A stretch of DNA of 64,000 nucleotides. Origin: Gorsachius magnificus (Eukaryota > Chordata > Aves > Pelecaniformes > Ardeidae). The position numbers and the translations under genes are program-made. How positions within the stretch are numbered: the stretch's first letter is position 1; each line of letters begins with the position of its first letter. The DNA lies in the NCBI GenBank assembly GCA_034008185.1, contig CM067081.1, positions 30,998,806-31,062,805 on the forward strand, in the 5' to 3' direction. Shown piece after piece: positions 10,401-21,474 of this stretch. The notes below the pieces were generated by a model, which saw nothing but the letters and a program-made list of their open reading frames with translations, was not told the origin of the DNA and ran no database searches.

Positions 10401-13400
10401 TCTTCATCTGCTGTACATACGATATGTTGGATTTATACATGCCGTATATCCAGAAGTTTTTCACAACAGTAGGGCACAGACTCATGCGCAGCATGTGGTC
10501 TGTGATAACCCCCAAATTATATTCTATGAACCGGTTGCCAAGCCACTATTGTATTTGTGCCACTTACTATTCCTACTTACCTGCCGTTCTTCATAATTCA
10601 GAAAAAGCAAACGCATTTTCCTTATTTCAGACCTCTTAACCAATTTGTCAGGATCACTTAAAACTTGAGGGGCCTCTGAAAAGCTTACAGTCCTGTCAGG
10701 TTGGTATTGGCAGCATATTTAATGAGCGTGTTGCCACGTTATCCAAGTCATTGATGTAAATAGGGAACAGTATCTGACTTTGTGCATTCAATGCAAAACC
10801 TCAAACCCCACTTGAGTCATCTTTTTTGATTTGACGGGGTGCTACTGATGAGTAGTCCTGGAATACAGTTTTCTAAGCAGTTGTGCATTCATATTGCTGT
10901 AACAGTTTAGACCATGTTTTTGTAATTTGACTATTTCAATGTTTTATGAGTTTCAGAAATGTTACCAAATGAAGATCTGTCATATTTACAATTTCTTCTT
11001 TTTCCCCGAAGGCTAGACTAACCAGCTGAAAGAGGAAATTGTGTTGTTTACAAATACGTGCTAGTTGGATTTATTTTTTACGTCCTTCTATAGTCTTAGA
11101 GTTTGTTTTCAATATTTTTCTGGGAATAAAAATTAAGCTAAGTGGTTACAATTCTCTGTATCCAGGATAGATGCTGTTTTATCTTCAGTCTCATGTGACT
11201 GCTTGTACTGGGTCTGGCTGCGATGGAGTTGATTTTCTTCATAGCAGCTCCTGTGGTGCTGTGTTTAAGATTTGTGACCAAACCAACACCGATAACACAC
11301 AAATGTTTCTGCTGTTGTTGAGCAGTGTTTGCACAGCATCAGGGCCTTCACTGTTTCTCACTCTGCCCCTCCAGCGAATAAGATCAGGGGTGCACAAGAG
11401 GTTGGGAGGGGACACAACCAGGCGAATGACCCAAACTAACCAGAGAGATATTCCATGCCACATAATGTCATGCTCAGCAACAAAAGGGAGAGGAGGGGAT
11501 TTAGGGAGGTTAGCCATCTTTTGCTTGGGAATTGGCTGGGCATTGGTCTGCCCAAGGGAGGTGGTGAATGATTGCCATTGCATCACTTTGATTTGTTTTC
11601 TTTCTTTCTTCCACTTCTTTGCTTATTAAACAATTTTTATCTTTACCCACAGGTTTTCTTGGTTTTACTCTGCCTTTCCTCTCGCTCTGTCCTACTGGGG
11701 CCTGTGGGGGAAAGTGACTGAGTGGGTGGGTGGTGCTTAGCTGCCTACCAGGGCTAACCCACAACAGTCCTAGTATTTCCAAGAGATACTTGCAGTAGTA
11801 CTGCCATGGCAATAGTTAAAAACACATTCTTTGTGCTGTCCTTCTTCACTCAGTCTTCAAAATAATGTTGGGGTTTTTTCTTACCATGTTAATGTCATGT
11901 TTTAGGGATTTGGGGTATTGGAGTTGCAACCCAGAAAGCAAACTTGAATCAAATTCCACTTGGTCGAGATGTCCATAGTCTGGTGATGAGAAATGATGGG
12001 GCGCTCTACTATAACAATGAGGAGAAAAATAGACTACCAGCAAACAACCTTCCTCAGGAGGGAGATGTGGTGGTGAGTTTCTTAAGGCTTCTTTACTTCC
12101 CCAGCTAAGTGGTTAATGATTAGAAGGACAGAGCTGAGCAGAGAGAGGTCCTGGGTGATAAATGAATTGTATTTTTAGCCACACTTTTATAGGGAAGGAG
12201 AGATATTAAATGGGGAGGGGGTAATGCTCACTGGGAAAATTAGGAAGAATGGGAGCAAATGGAGAATCTTATGCTTTTTTGTAACTCACTATTCCAGGTT
12301 TCTCAAAATATCTTTGAGCAACTTTGTTCAAAGGGTTGTGTTCTATTGCTGTCAGTTTCTCAATGTCCTGTTAGAGGTTTATTTTCAAAAATGCTATGGG
12401 AGCAATGCAATGGAATTTAGACCATTTTTCACCACTACTTTTTCTTGCTGGGTAACCTTGCCTCTATATAGCAATGGTTAGAAATTTCATCTTCAGAAGC
12501 TCCAAACAGCTGGGGTTGACACCTCCATCCTTTACCCTCAGATACTATATTATTCTTTTAATCCCCTTCTGAAATTGCTTTTTTTGGAGGGTTGCAGATT
12601 GTTTCAGGCTTTGGTCAACCTATGTAATCTGAACAGCTTCAACTAATCACAAAAATGTAGGCGATGGGTTACTGCCAATTCCCCCGTTTTCATAAACTGC
12701 AATTTATTTTGTTCTATCACAAAAACAGATTTCTGAAGTACTGAATGACAACACAAATCATCACACTAAGCCATACCAAAACAGTGAGAAAAATCATTTA
12801 TCTAACACATAAGTAATTTATTATCTTGTTAGTGTTTGCTCTCTGCTCTGTAGTCAGCATATTTATAGCATTGTGTATGAAACCATGGTCTGTTGCTGCT
12901 GGCAGAGTAAATGAGCTGAGAGAGGTTTCCATATGGAAGCATGGACAGATAAACTTAATTCATAGCATCACTATTTATTAAAGTTATTTCCATGAGGAGA
13001 TATAAACAGGAAGACTGCAAACTGCTTAATATTCAAAGTCATTGCAAATTTTGTATTCCTCTAACATGGTGAAGAATAGTTTGGAGTATTGTTTTGTGAA
13101 CTTAGTAAGATGCAGTGTGCAGTCCTGTGCTGCATCCAAACTGAATGAGCGCTAAGGAATCCTGAAAATTTGAAAATACAAATGTTACTGGTCATTTGTT
13201 AACTTCTAGTCCTTTGCAGGAATATTTCAAGTGATTTTTTCTAGGATGCTGTGGTTTGCATAATGGTGCTAAAGTTTGCCTGTGGCTAAGAAAGCTAAAA
13301 TAATTAGTAATCTTATGTGTATAAACTTGTTGATGCTTTTTTGTTAATGTTCTGTACTTTGTAGGGCATTACATATGACCATGTAGAATTAAATGTATAT

Positions 13401-16400
13401 TTAAATGGGAAGAACATGCATTGTCCAGCTTCAGGAATCCGAGGGACTGTCTATCCAGTGGTCTATGGTAAGTCAGAGATTTTCAAACTCTTTCACAGTA
13501 TGGATGATATTTTTGTATTGAGTCTGTCTCGTGAGCTGTGTATTCTTCTCCTCACTTAAATGGAACACACATCAATCATGTATTTTTGGCAACTACAACA
13601 ATAAATTGCATGAAAAGACAAACCTAGGAAAATACAAAAGTATATTTTTGCCTCATTTTTAATGCTGTTTAATAGCTAGGGAAAAAAGCACCGCTTACTG
13701 ACTTCTTACAGTGTTCACCTCCAACAAGCTGGGGAGTTACTGCACTTGGTCTAAAAATTGCCAGGTAAAAAAACTGTGAAGCAGATGAGAGAAGAAAAAA
13801 AAAAAAAAAAAAACAAAACAAAACAAAACACCAACAAATTTGAACTAATGTAGACTTGTGGGCTAACCTGATCTATCTCTGAAGCTTGGTATTTACGCCT
13901 ATTAATTTCACATACTTCATAAATGTGTTCAGTGTTAAATACAAATAGATACTGAATTGCTGTTTGTATTTTCTTATGGAAGTAATAACTTTAATGTAGT
14001 ACTAGTACAGCTTTTTGCTGTATAGCAGTACAGCTCTTTGCTGCTGTACCACATTGATGCCCAGCATTGAAAACCAAATATTGGTGAGTGAATTGTGGTA
14101 TCTGTTTTGCCAGCAGCCGTCAATATGACGCAGCAGTTTTGAACAAGAAGCAAATACCATATCCAATTAATCCCTGCATAGACAGTTTAAGAAAGAGTTT
14201 ATGAATTATGGAAGCCGGAATTTGGCCAAGGCATGTGTTAACGATTTACTCTTCCAGAACTGTGGCAGTGGTTTTGTAGTTCCCAAGCAGTCAAAATTCT
14301 GTTTAACATCTCATCTGAAAGGTAGCACTTCCCCTCGCTTGGTGCATAGTCAGCACTGTGCTCTGGGTTGGCTTGTCACTTAACAGCAAACTATAACTGC
14401 TCATCAGATTCCCTGTATTACACCTGCAGCCATCTCCAGTTTGTCTTTATTCCTGTGTGAGCTTTGTCTAAGTAGTAGCCTCTTCCAAAATCATTTTGCT
14501 CTTGAGCTACCATTAGCTGTGTGATGTGGATAAATTTTTTCATTTCGTGGTTGGTTCCTAATGAACTGTTGGCATGTTCCCGTTTATATCTTCATACATT
14601 TGTAATATTGAATTTTATGGACAGGAAAAGAAATACTCTAGGATGTGTTATAGAGCCTTTGAAGTCTATAAATGTACCTGACAAATTGCATCTTTTCAAG
14701 CTATTAGAGTGGAAATTGGTTTATATGATCATTTTGTGATGTGTTCTTAAGCCACATGATGGCGCTGCTAAAATGCTGTGGGCAGGCAGTAGCTGCCCTG
14801 CAGCACTGTGGGATCTCCTTGTGCAAAAAGCTTCATGAGCAGCGGGAAAAGAGTTGCTGCGTGGTATTTCATTGTTGCATCTTCGCTATATTTTGGAAAT
14901 GGTGTTACATAGCATGAAGAACACATGCTTTCAGAAAACATTTGGCGACATGTTAGCCTACTGTAAATCATCTTTTTATCTGACTAAAGAAGTTCCGTGC
15001 CTGGGGAATGCAGTGACCTTTTATTGCCAGGCTCTTATTTCATCGTAATTGTCATGTCTCCTACATACAGCTATAACAATCGAAGCCTGCAAATTGCTTT
15101 TGCGTGGTACTTACTTGGTATAAACTGTAACTATAAATGTCCTTAATTTAGTGTGAACTTCTTCAAGTCATGTGAAAGGATTTGACCATAGAGAACAGAG
15201 TTTTTAAGCATTTGTCCTATTCATAATTCAGATTAAAACTACATTTATCTTTTTAAAAGAAACGTGATAGAGCAGGCAAACATGGTGTCAAGCTTGAGAA
15301 TGTAAAACAGAAAAATGGACTTAAAGGTTGTTCCCTAGAGCAGCTGTACCTCGGGCACTTTTGCGGAAGTGAGATGCAAACACTGCATAAGTACTACACA
15401 ACTGTATAAATACACTAATATGAGTTTTAACTGAGCCTAGGGGGGAAAAGAATCCTCTTTGGCTCTGAGATACCAAAATAGGGAGATAGGAGACAACAAA
15501 ATAGGGAGGTGGAGCTCTTCTGTTTTGATCTAATATTGCTAGTGTGCCAGGTTCATCTTGGAAGTTGTCTTTGAAAGAGACCTTGCTTTTCTGACTGATT
15601 GGGTATTTCAGTTTGCAAATGCAATACCTGAAAGCTTTGCTCTGAAAATCCTCAGCAGTTTCCTTTTTATAGTCTACGTTGAAGGTAGTAACGCTTGTGC
15701 CTCAGATTATGCAGGGGGTCCAAAACTGGGAGAGGTATTGTAAAAAAACCATTAACTTCCAGCTCAAAGAAGCAGTCAAAGAAGCTCTCTTTGGATCACA
15801 TGCTGAAACATATGGTCTGACACCAACCAGCGCAGACATCTGAAGCCTTGTAAACCTCCAGAAAAATCATTGCAGGCAGCTGACGCTCCAGCAGAATTAG
15901 GAAGTGGACAGAAAAATATGCAGCTGAGGAGGTGACAGCCCGGCAATATGTATCTGGTAGTGTCCTTAATCTGTAGATTTCTGGAGAAATAGAGTAGAAA
16001 ATTTGGAGGGAATTGCTTGAAGCCCTGCTAGTGCTCCCAGTGAAATCGGAGGTAGCATTCTCAGTGACTTCACCACGGACCATTACTGACTAAAGTACAC
16101 AGCAGAAGAGTGAGACGACTTGCTTTCCTTGGGTATGTGTGCAGGGCTTTAGCAAATTTGTTGAAGAGACTTCTTTTAATTTTATTGTATCTGTGTAATG
16201 GATGTGTTGGAGAATATTCTTCATGGTTTGAGCACAGCATATGATCTAGTAAGATGGTGTAATAGAGGATCAAACTGTACGTGTTCATTCTCTAATTCCT
16301 TCTGTTTGGTTCTCTTCTGCAGTTGATGACAGTGCCATTCTGGATTGTCAGTTCAGTGAATTTTATCATACACCTCCACCAGGGTTTGAAAAGATCCTCT

Positions 16401-16420
16401 TCGAGCAGCAAATCTTCTGA
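7313..16420 (+). CDS. SPRYD7: SPRYD7, SPRY domain-containing protein 7 (complete, 5 coding exons)
   Basis: Joining 7313-7418, 8345-8461, 11906-12072, 13365-13467 and 16323-16420 gives 591 nt: 196 residues plus TGA, the same length as the human protein. Every junction has GT/AG borders, and phases 1, 1, 0 and 1 agree. The product begins [20 protein letters not shown] and ends [15 protein letters not shown]. Most of it, from about residue 35 to 180, is one SPRY/B30.2-type beta-sandwich. Visible landmarks are [65 protein letters not shown] and the [14 protein letters not shown] tail. Compared with the human protein from memory, most differences lie in the first 15 residues. SPRY domains bind short peptides, but the partner and molecular role of SPRYD7 are not established to my knowledge. 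The cysteines near the N terminus (7, 8, 12) could be acylated; this is inference. The start at 7313 has a strong context (A at -3, G at +4). Confidence 0.97.
7419..8344 (+). other. SPRYD7 intron 1
   Basis: This 926-bp phase-1 intron opens with GTAAGC and closes with a T-rich tract and TTCTTGCAG. Its first part is still within the CpG island and holds a GAGGCN hexamer repeat (7496-7531). No transposable element is seen in it. Confidence 0.93.
7496..7531. repeat. GAGGCN hexanucleotide repeat
   Basis: About six tandem hexamers alternate GAGGCT and GAGGCA just inside intron 1 of SPRYD7. One strand is purine-rich. Confidence 0.85.
8345..8461 (+). CDS. SPRYD7: SPRYD7 coding exon 2
   Basis: 117 nt with a phase-1 start and phase-1 end, bounded by TTGCAG and GTTAGT. 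It encodes [18 protein letters not shown] through FEFKIQST, the first strands of the SPRY fold. Confidence 0.96.
8774..9191 (-). mobile_element. CR1 LINE 3' end, minus strand
   Basis: The plus strand begins AGAATCATTGAATGTTTTGG and continues through the standard CR1 blocks in reverse complement (GGAAGGGACCCCTAGAGGTC, CCCTGCAGTGAGCAGGGACA), up to the sequence encoding the end of ORF2 at about 9191. The length is about 418 bp. It is antisense to the host gene and inside its intron. Confidence 0.95.
10540..10985 (-). mobile_element. Ancient CR1/L3-clade LINE remnant (RT region), minus strand
   Basis: The plus strand carries blocks I recognise from old amniote CR1/L3-like LINEs read backwards: ATCCAAGTCATTGATGTAAA, then an ACCCCACTTGA-like block, then TTGTGCATTCAT and GTTTATGAG-like blocks. 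On the minus strand one stretch reads [12 protein letters not shown], matching the conserved INDL segment upstream of the RT active site. Stops and indels are frequent, so this copy is much older than the other CR1 pieces here. Boundaries are approximate. Confidence 0.65.
11204..11766 (+). mobile_element. Solo LTR of an avian endogenous retrovirus, in SPRYD7 intron 2
   Basis: The element runs from TGTACTGGGTCTGGCTG to CCCACAACA, giving the TG...CA ends of a retroviral LTR and a length of 563 bp. The whole resembles a common avian LTR family I recognise by sequence. ATTAAA at 11625-11630 is a plausible poly(A) signal in the plus orientation, which puts the LTR in sense with SPRYD7. No internal retroviral sequence adjoins it, so it is a solo LTR formed by recombination. 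The flanking bases do not form an evident target-site duplication. The family assignment is from memory. Confidence 0.85.
11906..12072 (+). CDS. SPRYD7: SPRYD7 coding exon 3
   Basis: 167 nt starting at phase 1 and ending at phase 0 before GTGAGT. It encodes [18 protein letters not shown] through [14 protein letters not shown], the core of the SPRY domain. Confidence 0.96.
12073..13364 (+). other. SPRYD7 intron 3
   Basis: A 1,292-bp phase-0 intron from GTGAGT to a TACTTTGTAG acceptor. No recognisable transposable element or other gene was seen in it. Confidence 0.93.
13365..13467 (+). CDS. SPRYD7: SPRYD7 coding exon 4
   Basis: 103 nt, phase 0 to phase 1, between TTTGTAG and GTAAGT. It encodes [17 protein letters not shown] and the [13 protein letters not shown] stretch of the SPRY fold. 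Confidence 0.96.
13468..16322 (+). other. SPRYD7 intron 4
   Basis: A 2,855-bp phase-1 intron from GTAAGT to TTCTGCAG. It holds an A-rich simple tract (13793-13830) and no recognisable transposon. The ORFs in it lack coding signs. Confidence 0.93.
13793..13830. repeat. A-rich tract with AAAAC units
   Basis: A poly(A) run of about 20 is followed by several CAAAA units in SPRYD7 intron 4. No retroposon body is recognisable upstream, so it is called simple repeat. Confidence 0.85.
16323..16420 (+). CDS. SPRYD7: SPRYD7 coding exon 5 with stop
   Basis: 98 nt, starting at phase 1 after TTCTGCAG. It encodes [18 protein letters not shown] and the [14 protein letters not shown] end, closed by TGA at 16418-16420. 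Confidence 0.97.
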
Positions 16421-16500
16421 ATGTCTTCATACTGAGAATTTGCACCCTGCACTGTTACAAAAGCTTTGTCATCTTAAATAAAGCTTCACTTTACTTTTAG
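16421..16500 (+). terminator. SPRYD7 3' UTR with proximal poly(A) signal
   Basis: AATAAA lies at 16477-16482, 57 bases after the stop codon, with a GT-rich stretch (CTTGTGCCTGTTGTCTG, about 16528-16544) downstream. That is the normal layout of a cleavage and polyadenylation site. Another AATAAA near 16701 could serve a longer 3' UTR. Which is used cannot be read from sequence. Confidence 0.7.
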
Positions 16501-17816
16501 GAAACATATCTGTATTTTTAGTAAGTACTTGTGCCTGTTGTCTGCAGAATTAATATGTTAACTGGAATACCAGGTAACTGTGTAGCAAATACGAGGTTTC
16601 TGGCAACGTTTTGTGGTTGAAAATGAGTATTTTGGGGCAGGGTTTTTCTCTGATTCATACTTGAAGCGTAAAGAGATTAAGTATTACATTCGGTATTTTG
16701 AATAAACTGGAGCTCCATAAAGCAAATAGTTCTTACACATATGATAGCTATGGAGATGGATAGTTTTTATGACTCTTTTTCCCCCACAAAAGTTACGTAC
16801 TTTGTTCAAAGGAAGCACTGTGTTTCTAGTCTGTGATTTGGAGTTTGCAGTGTCCCAGTTGAGCACAATGACTGATAATACGATGGCATAACTAGCAGCT
16901 AGATACTTCTTTTTTTGTTTGGTTTTTTGCAAGGTGTAATCTAATCTGTTCCCTCAGACTGGCAAATATAACTTATCTATTTCGCCTGGCTTTTCATTTG
17001 CATTTATTGTGACAAATAATAGGACACTTTCTAGTGCTTCTTTTTCGTTGAACCGTTAAAAGTGAACCTGAACACTACCTGTGTTTTTGAGGACCACCAC
17101 GCTGTGCTGCTCCGGTAGGAGAGTAAGTACAGATCACTCGACTTGGGTATGCAGAGAGGCAGGTGAAGGGTATGAGATGTTATGGTGAAGCCTTACATCT
17201 AAACTGTAAATTAGATTATTCTTTTATGGAATAGCGTATTTAATTTCTTTGTGAATCATTTATAAATGATTAATGGCTAAGACATTGTTCTAAAATGTGA
17301 TGCCCTTGAAGATGAATTGTGAGATGCTTTCTTCCCCTCTTGTCGTATTTAATACACTTCCTAGAAGAATTTTTATTGTAAAGAAAATCTTCATATTGGA
17401 TGTTTTGTTTTTTTTTGGTTTTGGCTCTTCCTGGGTTAATGCATTTGCATAAATTAATGGCTTTATTTAAATATTTTTAGAAATTATCTGATTCTGGAAT
17501 TTTCAAATACAGACAGCTTTCTCAAAGCCTTTCACCTTATGATTTTCTGCATCTGTCTTTTCATTCCCAGTGGCCCGTGTTTTCCTTCCTTTTAGCCTTG
17601 CTATCGCATGATGGTGTCGGGTAGAACTTTTCACCCTGAAAGGAACGATGCCCTTGTCAGCATTAGGGTATAAAGCTCAGGAGATTATCGTTCCCCCTTG
17701 AAATCTGCTCTGCTGTGGCCAGGTATCAAATCTAAGTTAAATGAGATGTTCATATGTTTCGTTTCAGTTTCCCCAGTAGATGTGGGAGCAGCTGACCCTG
17801 CTGGGGCAGAGGCTTC
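16501..17816. other. Intergenic (possible distal SPRYD7 3' UTR), no gene
   Basis: AT-rich sequence without a recognised repeat or coding signal. It could partly be alternative 3' UTR of SPRYD7 if the second AATAAA near 16701 is used. Confidence 0.5.
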
Positions 17817-18583
17817 TGTGGTGGCTGGATGCCAGGTGCCCCCCAAAGCCGCTCTATCACTCCCCTCCTCAGCTGGACAGGGGAGAGAAAAATATAGCAA
17901 AACGCTCGTGGGTCGAGATAAGGACAGGGAGAGATCACTCAGCAATTACCATCATGGGCATAACAGGCCCAACTTGGGGAAATCAGTTTAATTTACTGCC
18001 AATCAGATCAGAGTAGGGTAATGAGAAATAAAAACAAATCTTAAAAACACCTTCCCCCCACCCTCCTTTCTTCCTGGGCTTGGTTTTGCTCCCGAATTCT
18101 CTACCTCCTGCCCCTGAGGGGCGCAGTGGGCCTGGGAATGGGGGTTGGAGTCAGCTCATCACACGCTGTCTCTGCCGCTCCTTCCTCCCCAGGGGAGGAC
18201 TCCTCACCCTCTGCCCCAGCCCCAGCCTGGGGTCCCTCCCACAGCAGACAGTCCTCCACAAACTGCTCCAATGTGGGTCCTTCCCACGGGAGGCAGTCCT
18301 TCAGGAACAGATTGCTCCAGCGTGGGTCCCCCGTGGGGTCACCAGCCCTGCCAGCAAACCTGCTCCAGCCTGGGCTCCTCTCCCCACGGGGCCATCCCCC
18401 GGAGCCTGCTCCAGCACGGGCTTCCCACCCCGCGCCCCACCGGGCCCAGGGGGCGGACTCTGCTCCAGTGCCTGGAGCCCCTCCTGCCCCTCCTGCTGCA
18501 CTGGCCTGGGGGTCTGCAGGGCTGCTCCTCTCACATATTCTCACTCCTCTCTCCAGCCGCAGTTGTGCAAGTTCTTTTTTTTG
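17817..18583 (-). mobile_element. Truncated ERV LTR, same family as the copy at 44150-45157
   Basis: The left end reads TGTGGTGGCTGGATGCC, lacking about 11 bases present in the second copy. It then follows that copy closely (GGACAGGGGAGAGAAAAATA, CACTCAGCAATTACCATCAT and so on) as far as a run of eight T at about 18576-18583. The last 190 or so bases of the family are absent, and CR1 sequence begins at once. Orientation is set from the family form I know, in which the poly(A)-signal end corresponds to the left side here. The 166-aa ORF across it on the minus strand is LTR sequence, not a host gene. Confidence 0.85.
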
Positions 18584-18969
18584 GAGAAGCTGTGCTACCA
18601 ACTGGAGGAATTAGAAGAGCAAGTGAGCAGGCTGTGCCACATCAGAGAAGATGAAAGGGAGATAAACAGGATCTTCTCTGAGACTTAACAACTTGAAGAG
18701 CCTCAGACCCCACCTGCAACAGGGAAGCAGGCAGTGTCTACCTTGTGCTATCAAGGTAAGCAAAACCTCTGGAGCAGGGGAAGGACGGAAGCTGGTGACC
18801 TCTGGCACCAAGGGGAAGGTTCCTGCCCCACCTGAGGGCTTACAACTGCAAAATAGGCTCACTGCCCTCAAAGCTGAGGAGGAGCTAGATGTGCCTTCAA
18901 GCAAAGAGCCTGCTCCACCTAACACTAAACTGTGCAAGACTTACCAGGATTAAGCATTGAGTCATTATA

Positions 18970-19460
18970 ATGGGTGACTCCCTGCTGCAGGGGACAGAGG
19001 CACCCATCTATCAACCCAACCAAACATCTAGAGAAGTTTGCTGCCTTCTGGAGGCCAGGATCTGGGATTTTGTGGAGGAACTACTGAAGCTCATCCAGCC
19101 CTCTGACTACAACCTCCTGTGCATGGGCACAGGTGATACTGCCGGGGGAAACCTGGACAGTATCAAAAGTGACTACAGAGCTCTGGAGGTGGTAGTCACA
19201 GGCATGGGGGCTCAGGTGGTGGTCTCAGTCCTGCTGGCAAGGGGAAAGGGAGTAAGGAGGAGGGCACTAATAGGAAAAGTCAATAATTAGCTGTGGAACC
19301 AGAGCTGGCAGCAGCATTTTGGGGTTTATGACCATGGGACCCTGTTTGCAGATCAGTGTCTGCTTGGGAGAGGCAGGTTCCACCTCACTAAGTGGGGCAA
19401 AGCTATTTTTGCCAATAGGATGGCCAATGAGGAGAGCTTTAAATCGAGAATGACAGAGGA
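18970..19460 (+). pseudogene. CR1 ORF1 esterase (GDSL/SGNH-like) remnant
   Basis: The frame from 18970 reads MGDSLLQGTEAPIYQPNQTS, then LEARIWDFVEELLKLIQPSD and a MGTGDTAGGNLDSIKSDYRA stretch, matching the esterase domain known from CR1-type ORF1. The GDS motif supplies the expected nucleophile serine. In the C-terminal catalytic motif, where CR1 normally has DGIHLT, this copy reads GRFHLTKWGKAIFANR (about 19362-19420), so the aspartate appears lost while the histidine remains. A stop at 19288-19290 breaks the frame. Confidence 0.75.
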
Positions 19461-21474
19461 GGGAGAGAGTGAGGGAGTGATAGACAGGTTCACTGAGCAA
19501 AGGGCATGGGTGGTGTGATGGGAAGGGATAACAAAATCAACAAAATGGGGTTTTAAGCAGGGTCACCTCCAGCATTTGCATGTAAACAAGGAAGTGTCTA
19601 CAAGACACATGGAGAAATCCCCAAACCCTTTCTAGGAAGTCAACATGCTGGGGTGCCTCTCTGAAGCGTTTGTTCACTAACACACTCGGAATGGGAATAA
19701 CCATGATGAGTTAGAGATCTGCATACAGTTGCAGGGCTAGAATCTTACTGGGGACATGGAGATGTGGTGGGATGGCTCCCGTGACTGGAGTGCTGCAAAG
19801 GAGAGGGATGCAGGGTCTTTAGGAAGGACAGGATGGAAGATGAGGAGGGGGAGTTGTCCTTTCTGTGAGAGAGCAGCTGGAGTACATGGAGCTCTGCCTG
19901 GGGATGGAAGAGGAGCAAACTGAGATCAGTTTATGGGTTAGGATTAAAGAGGACAGGTAAAAGTGACATTATAATGGATGGCTGCTGTAGGCCACCTGAC
20001 TGGGAAGAACAAGTGGATCAGGCCTGTTGTAGACAGGAGCAGCCTCAAGTTTGTAGGCTGTGGTCGTCACAGGGGACTTCAACCTCCCTGATATCAGATG
20101 GAGGGATAATACAGCAGGACAGAAGCAATCCGGGAGGTTCCTGGAGTGTATTGATGAAAACTTCCTCCTCCAAGTGACAGAGGAGCCAATGAGGAGATGT
20201 GTTCTGCTGGACCTCATACTCACCAACAAGGAGGGGCTTCTTGAGGATGTGAAGGTTAAAGGCAGCCATAGCTGCAGTGACCATGGGATGGTGGAGTTGG
20301 ATCCTGAAGCAGGGAAGAGGTGAAAAGCAAGCTCACAGCCCTGGACTTCAGGAGAGCAGACTTTGGCCTCTTCCAAGATCTGCTTGGAAGAGTCCTATGG
20401 GATAAGGCCCTGGAAGGAAGGGTGGCCTAAGAAAGCTGGTTAATATTCAAAGATCCCCTCCTCCAAGCTCAAGAGAGTCCCATCCCAATGAATAAATCAG
20501 GCAAAAATGCCAGGAGGCCTGCGTGGACAAACAAAAGAGCTCCCAGCCAAACTCAAACTCAGAAAGGAAGTGTACAGAGTGTAGAAGCAAAGACAGCTAA
20601 ACTGTGAGGAATGCAGAAACATTGTCTGAGCATCCAGGGACAAAATTAGGAAAGTTAAAGCCCAAATGGAATTGAATCTAACTAAGCATGTCAAAGACTA
20701 CAAGTAGGACTTCTATAAGTACATAGAAAACAAATGGAAGACTAGGGAAAATGTGCACCCATCGATCAATGAGGTGGGACACCCAGTGATACAGGCCATG
20801 GAAAAGGCCGAGGTACTGAATACCTTCTTTGCCTCAGTCTTTACTAGCAAGGTGAGTTTTCAGGAATCCCAGAGACCAGGGGGAAAGGTTAGAGAAAGGA
20901 AGATGTACCCTTGGTGGAAGAGTATCAGGTCAGGGAACACTTAAGCGAACTGAACATCCATAAGTCCATGGGCACGGATGGGATGCACCCACGTGTGCTG
21001 AGGGAGCTGGCTGATGTCATTGTGAGGCCGCTCTCAATAATCTTTGATCAATCATAGTGACTGGGAGAAGTGCCAGAAGACTGGACATAAGCAAATGTCA
21101 CTTCTATTTTCAAAAAGGGTAAGGGAGGACCCAGGGACCTACAGGCCGGTCACCCTCACCTTGACCTCTGGGAAGGTGATGTAGCAGCTAATAATCCCAG
21201 AAACCATTTCCAGGCACATAAAGGACAAGAAAATAATCAGGAGTAACCAGCATGACTTCATCAAGGGGAAGTCACGCTTGATCAGCTTCATAAACTTCCC
21301 TCATGAAATGACTGTCCTGGTAGATGAGGGGAGAGCATTAGATATTGCCTACCTTGACTTCATTAAGACCTTTGACACTGTCTCCCATAAGATCCTTATA
21401 GACAAGCTGTTGATATAGAGGCTGGATAAGCAGACAGGTGGACTGAAAACTGGCTGAATGGCTGGGCCCAGAGG

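Larger units (their letters stand above)
8462..11905 (+). other. SPRYD7 intron 2, rich in inserted elements
   Basis: This 3.4-kb phase-1 intron runs from GTTAGT to the acceptor TGTTTTAG. It contains a CR1 3' end on the minus strand, an eroded amniote LINE remnant and a solo LTR whose right end is only 139 bp before exon 3. About 9.2-10.5 kb shows no recognisable element. Confidence 0.93.

Noticed and set aside
11198..11771. Target-site duplication of the intron-2 LTR
   Set aside because: The bases on the two sides (ACTGCT and GTCCTA) do not match, so no duplication can be claimed.
18080..18688. ORFs of 160-200 codons on both strands at 18.1-18.7 kb
   Set aside because: The segment is the truncated LTR plus the start of the CR1; the same sequence recurs at 44.4-45.0 kb as a solo LTR.
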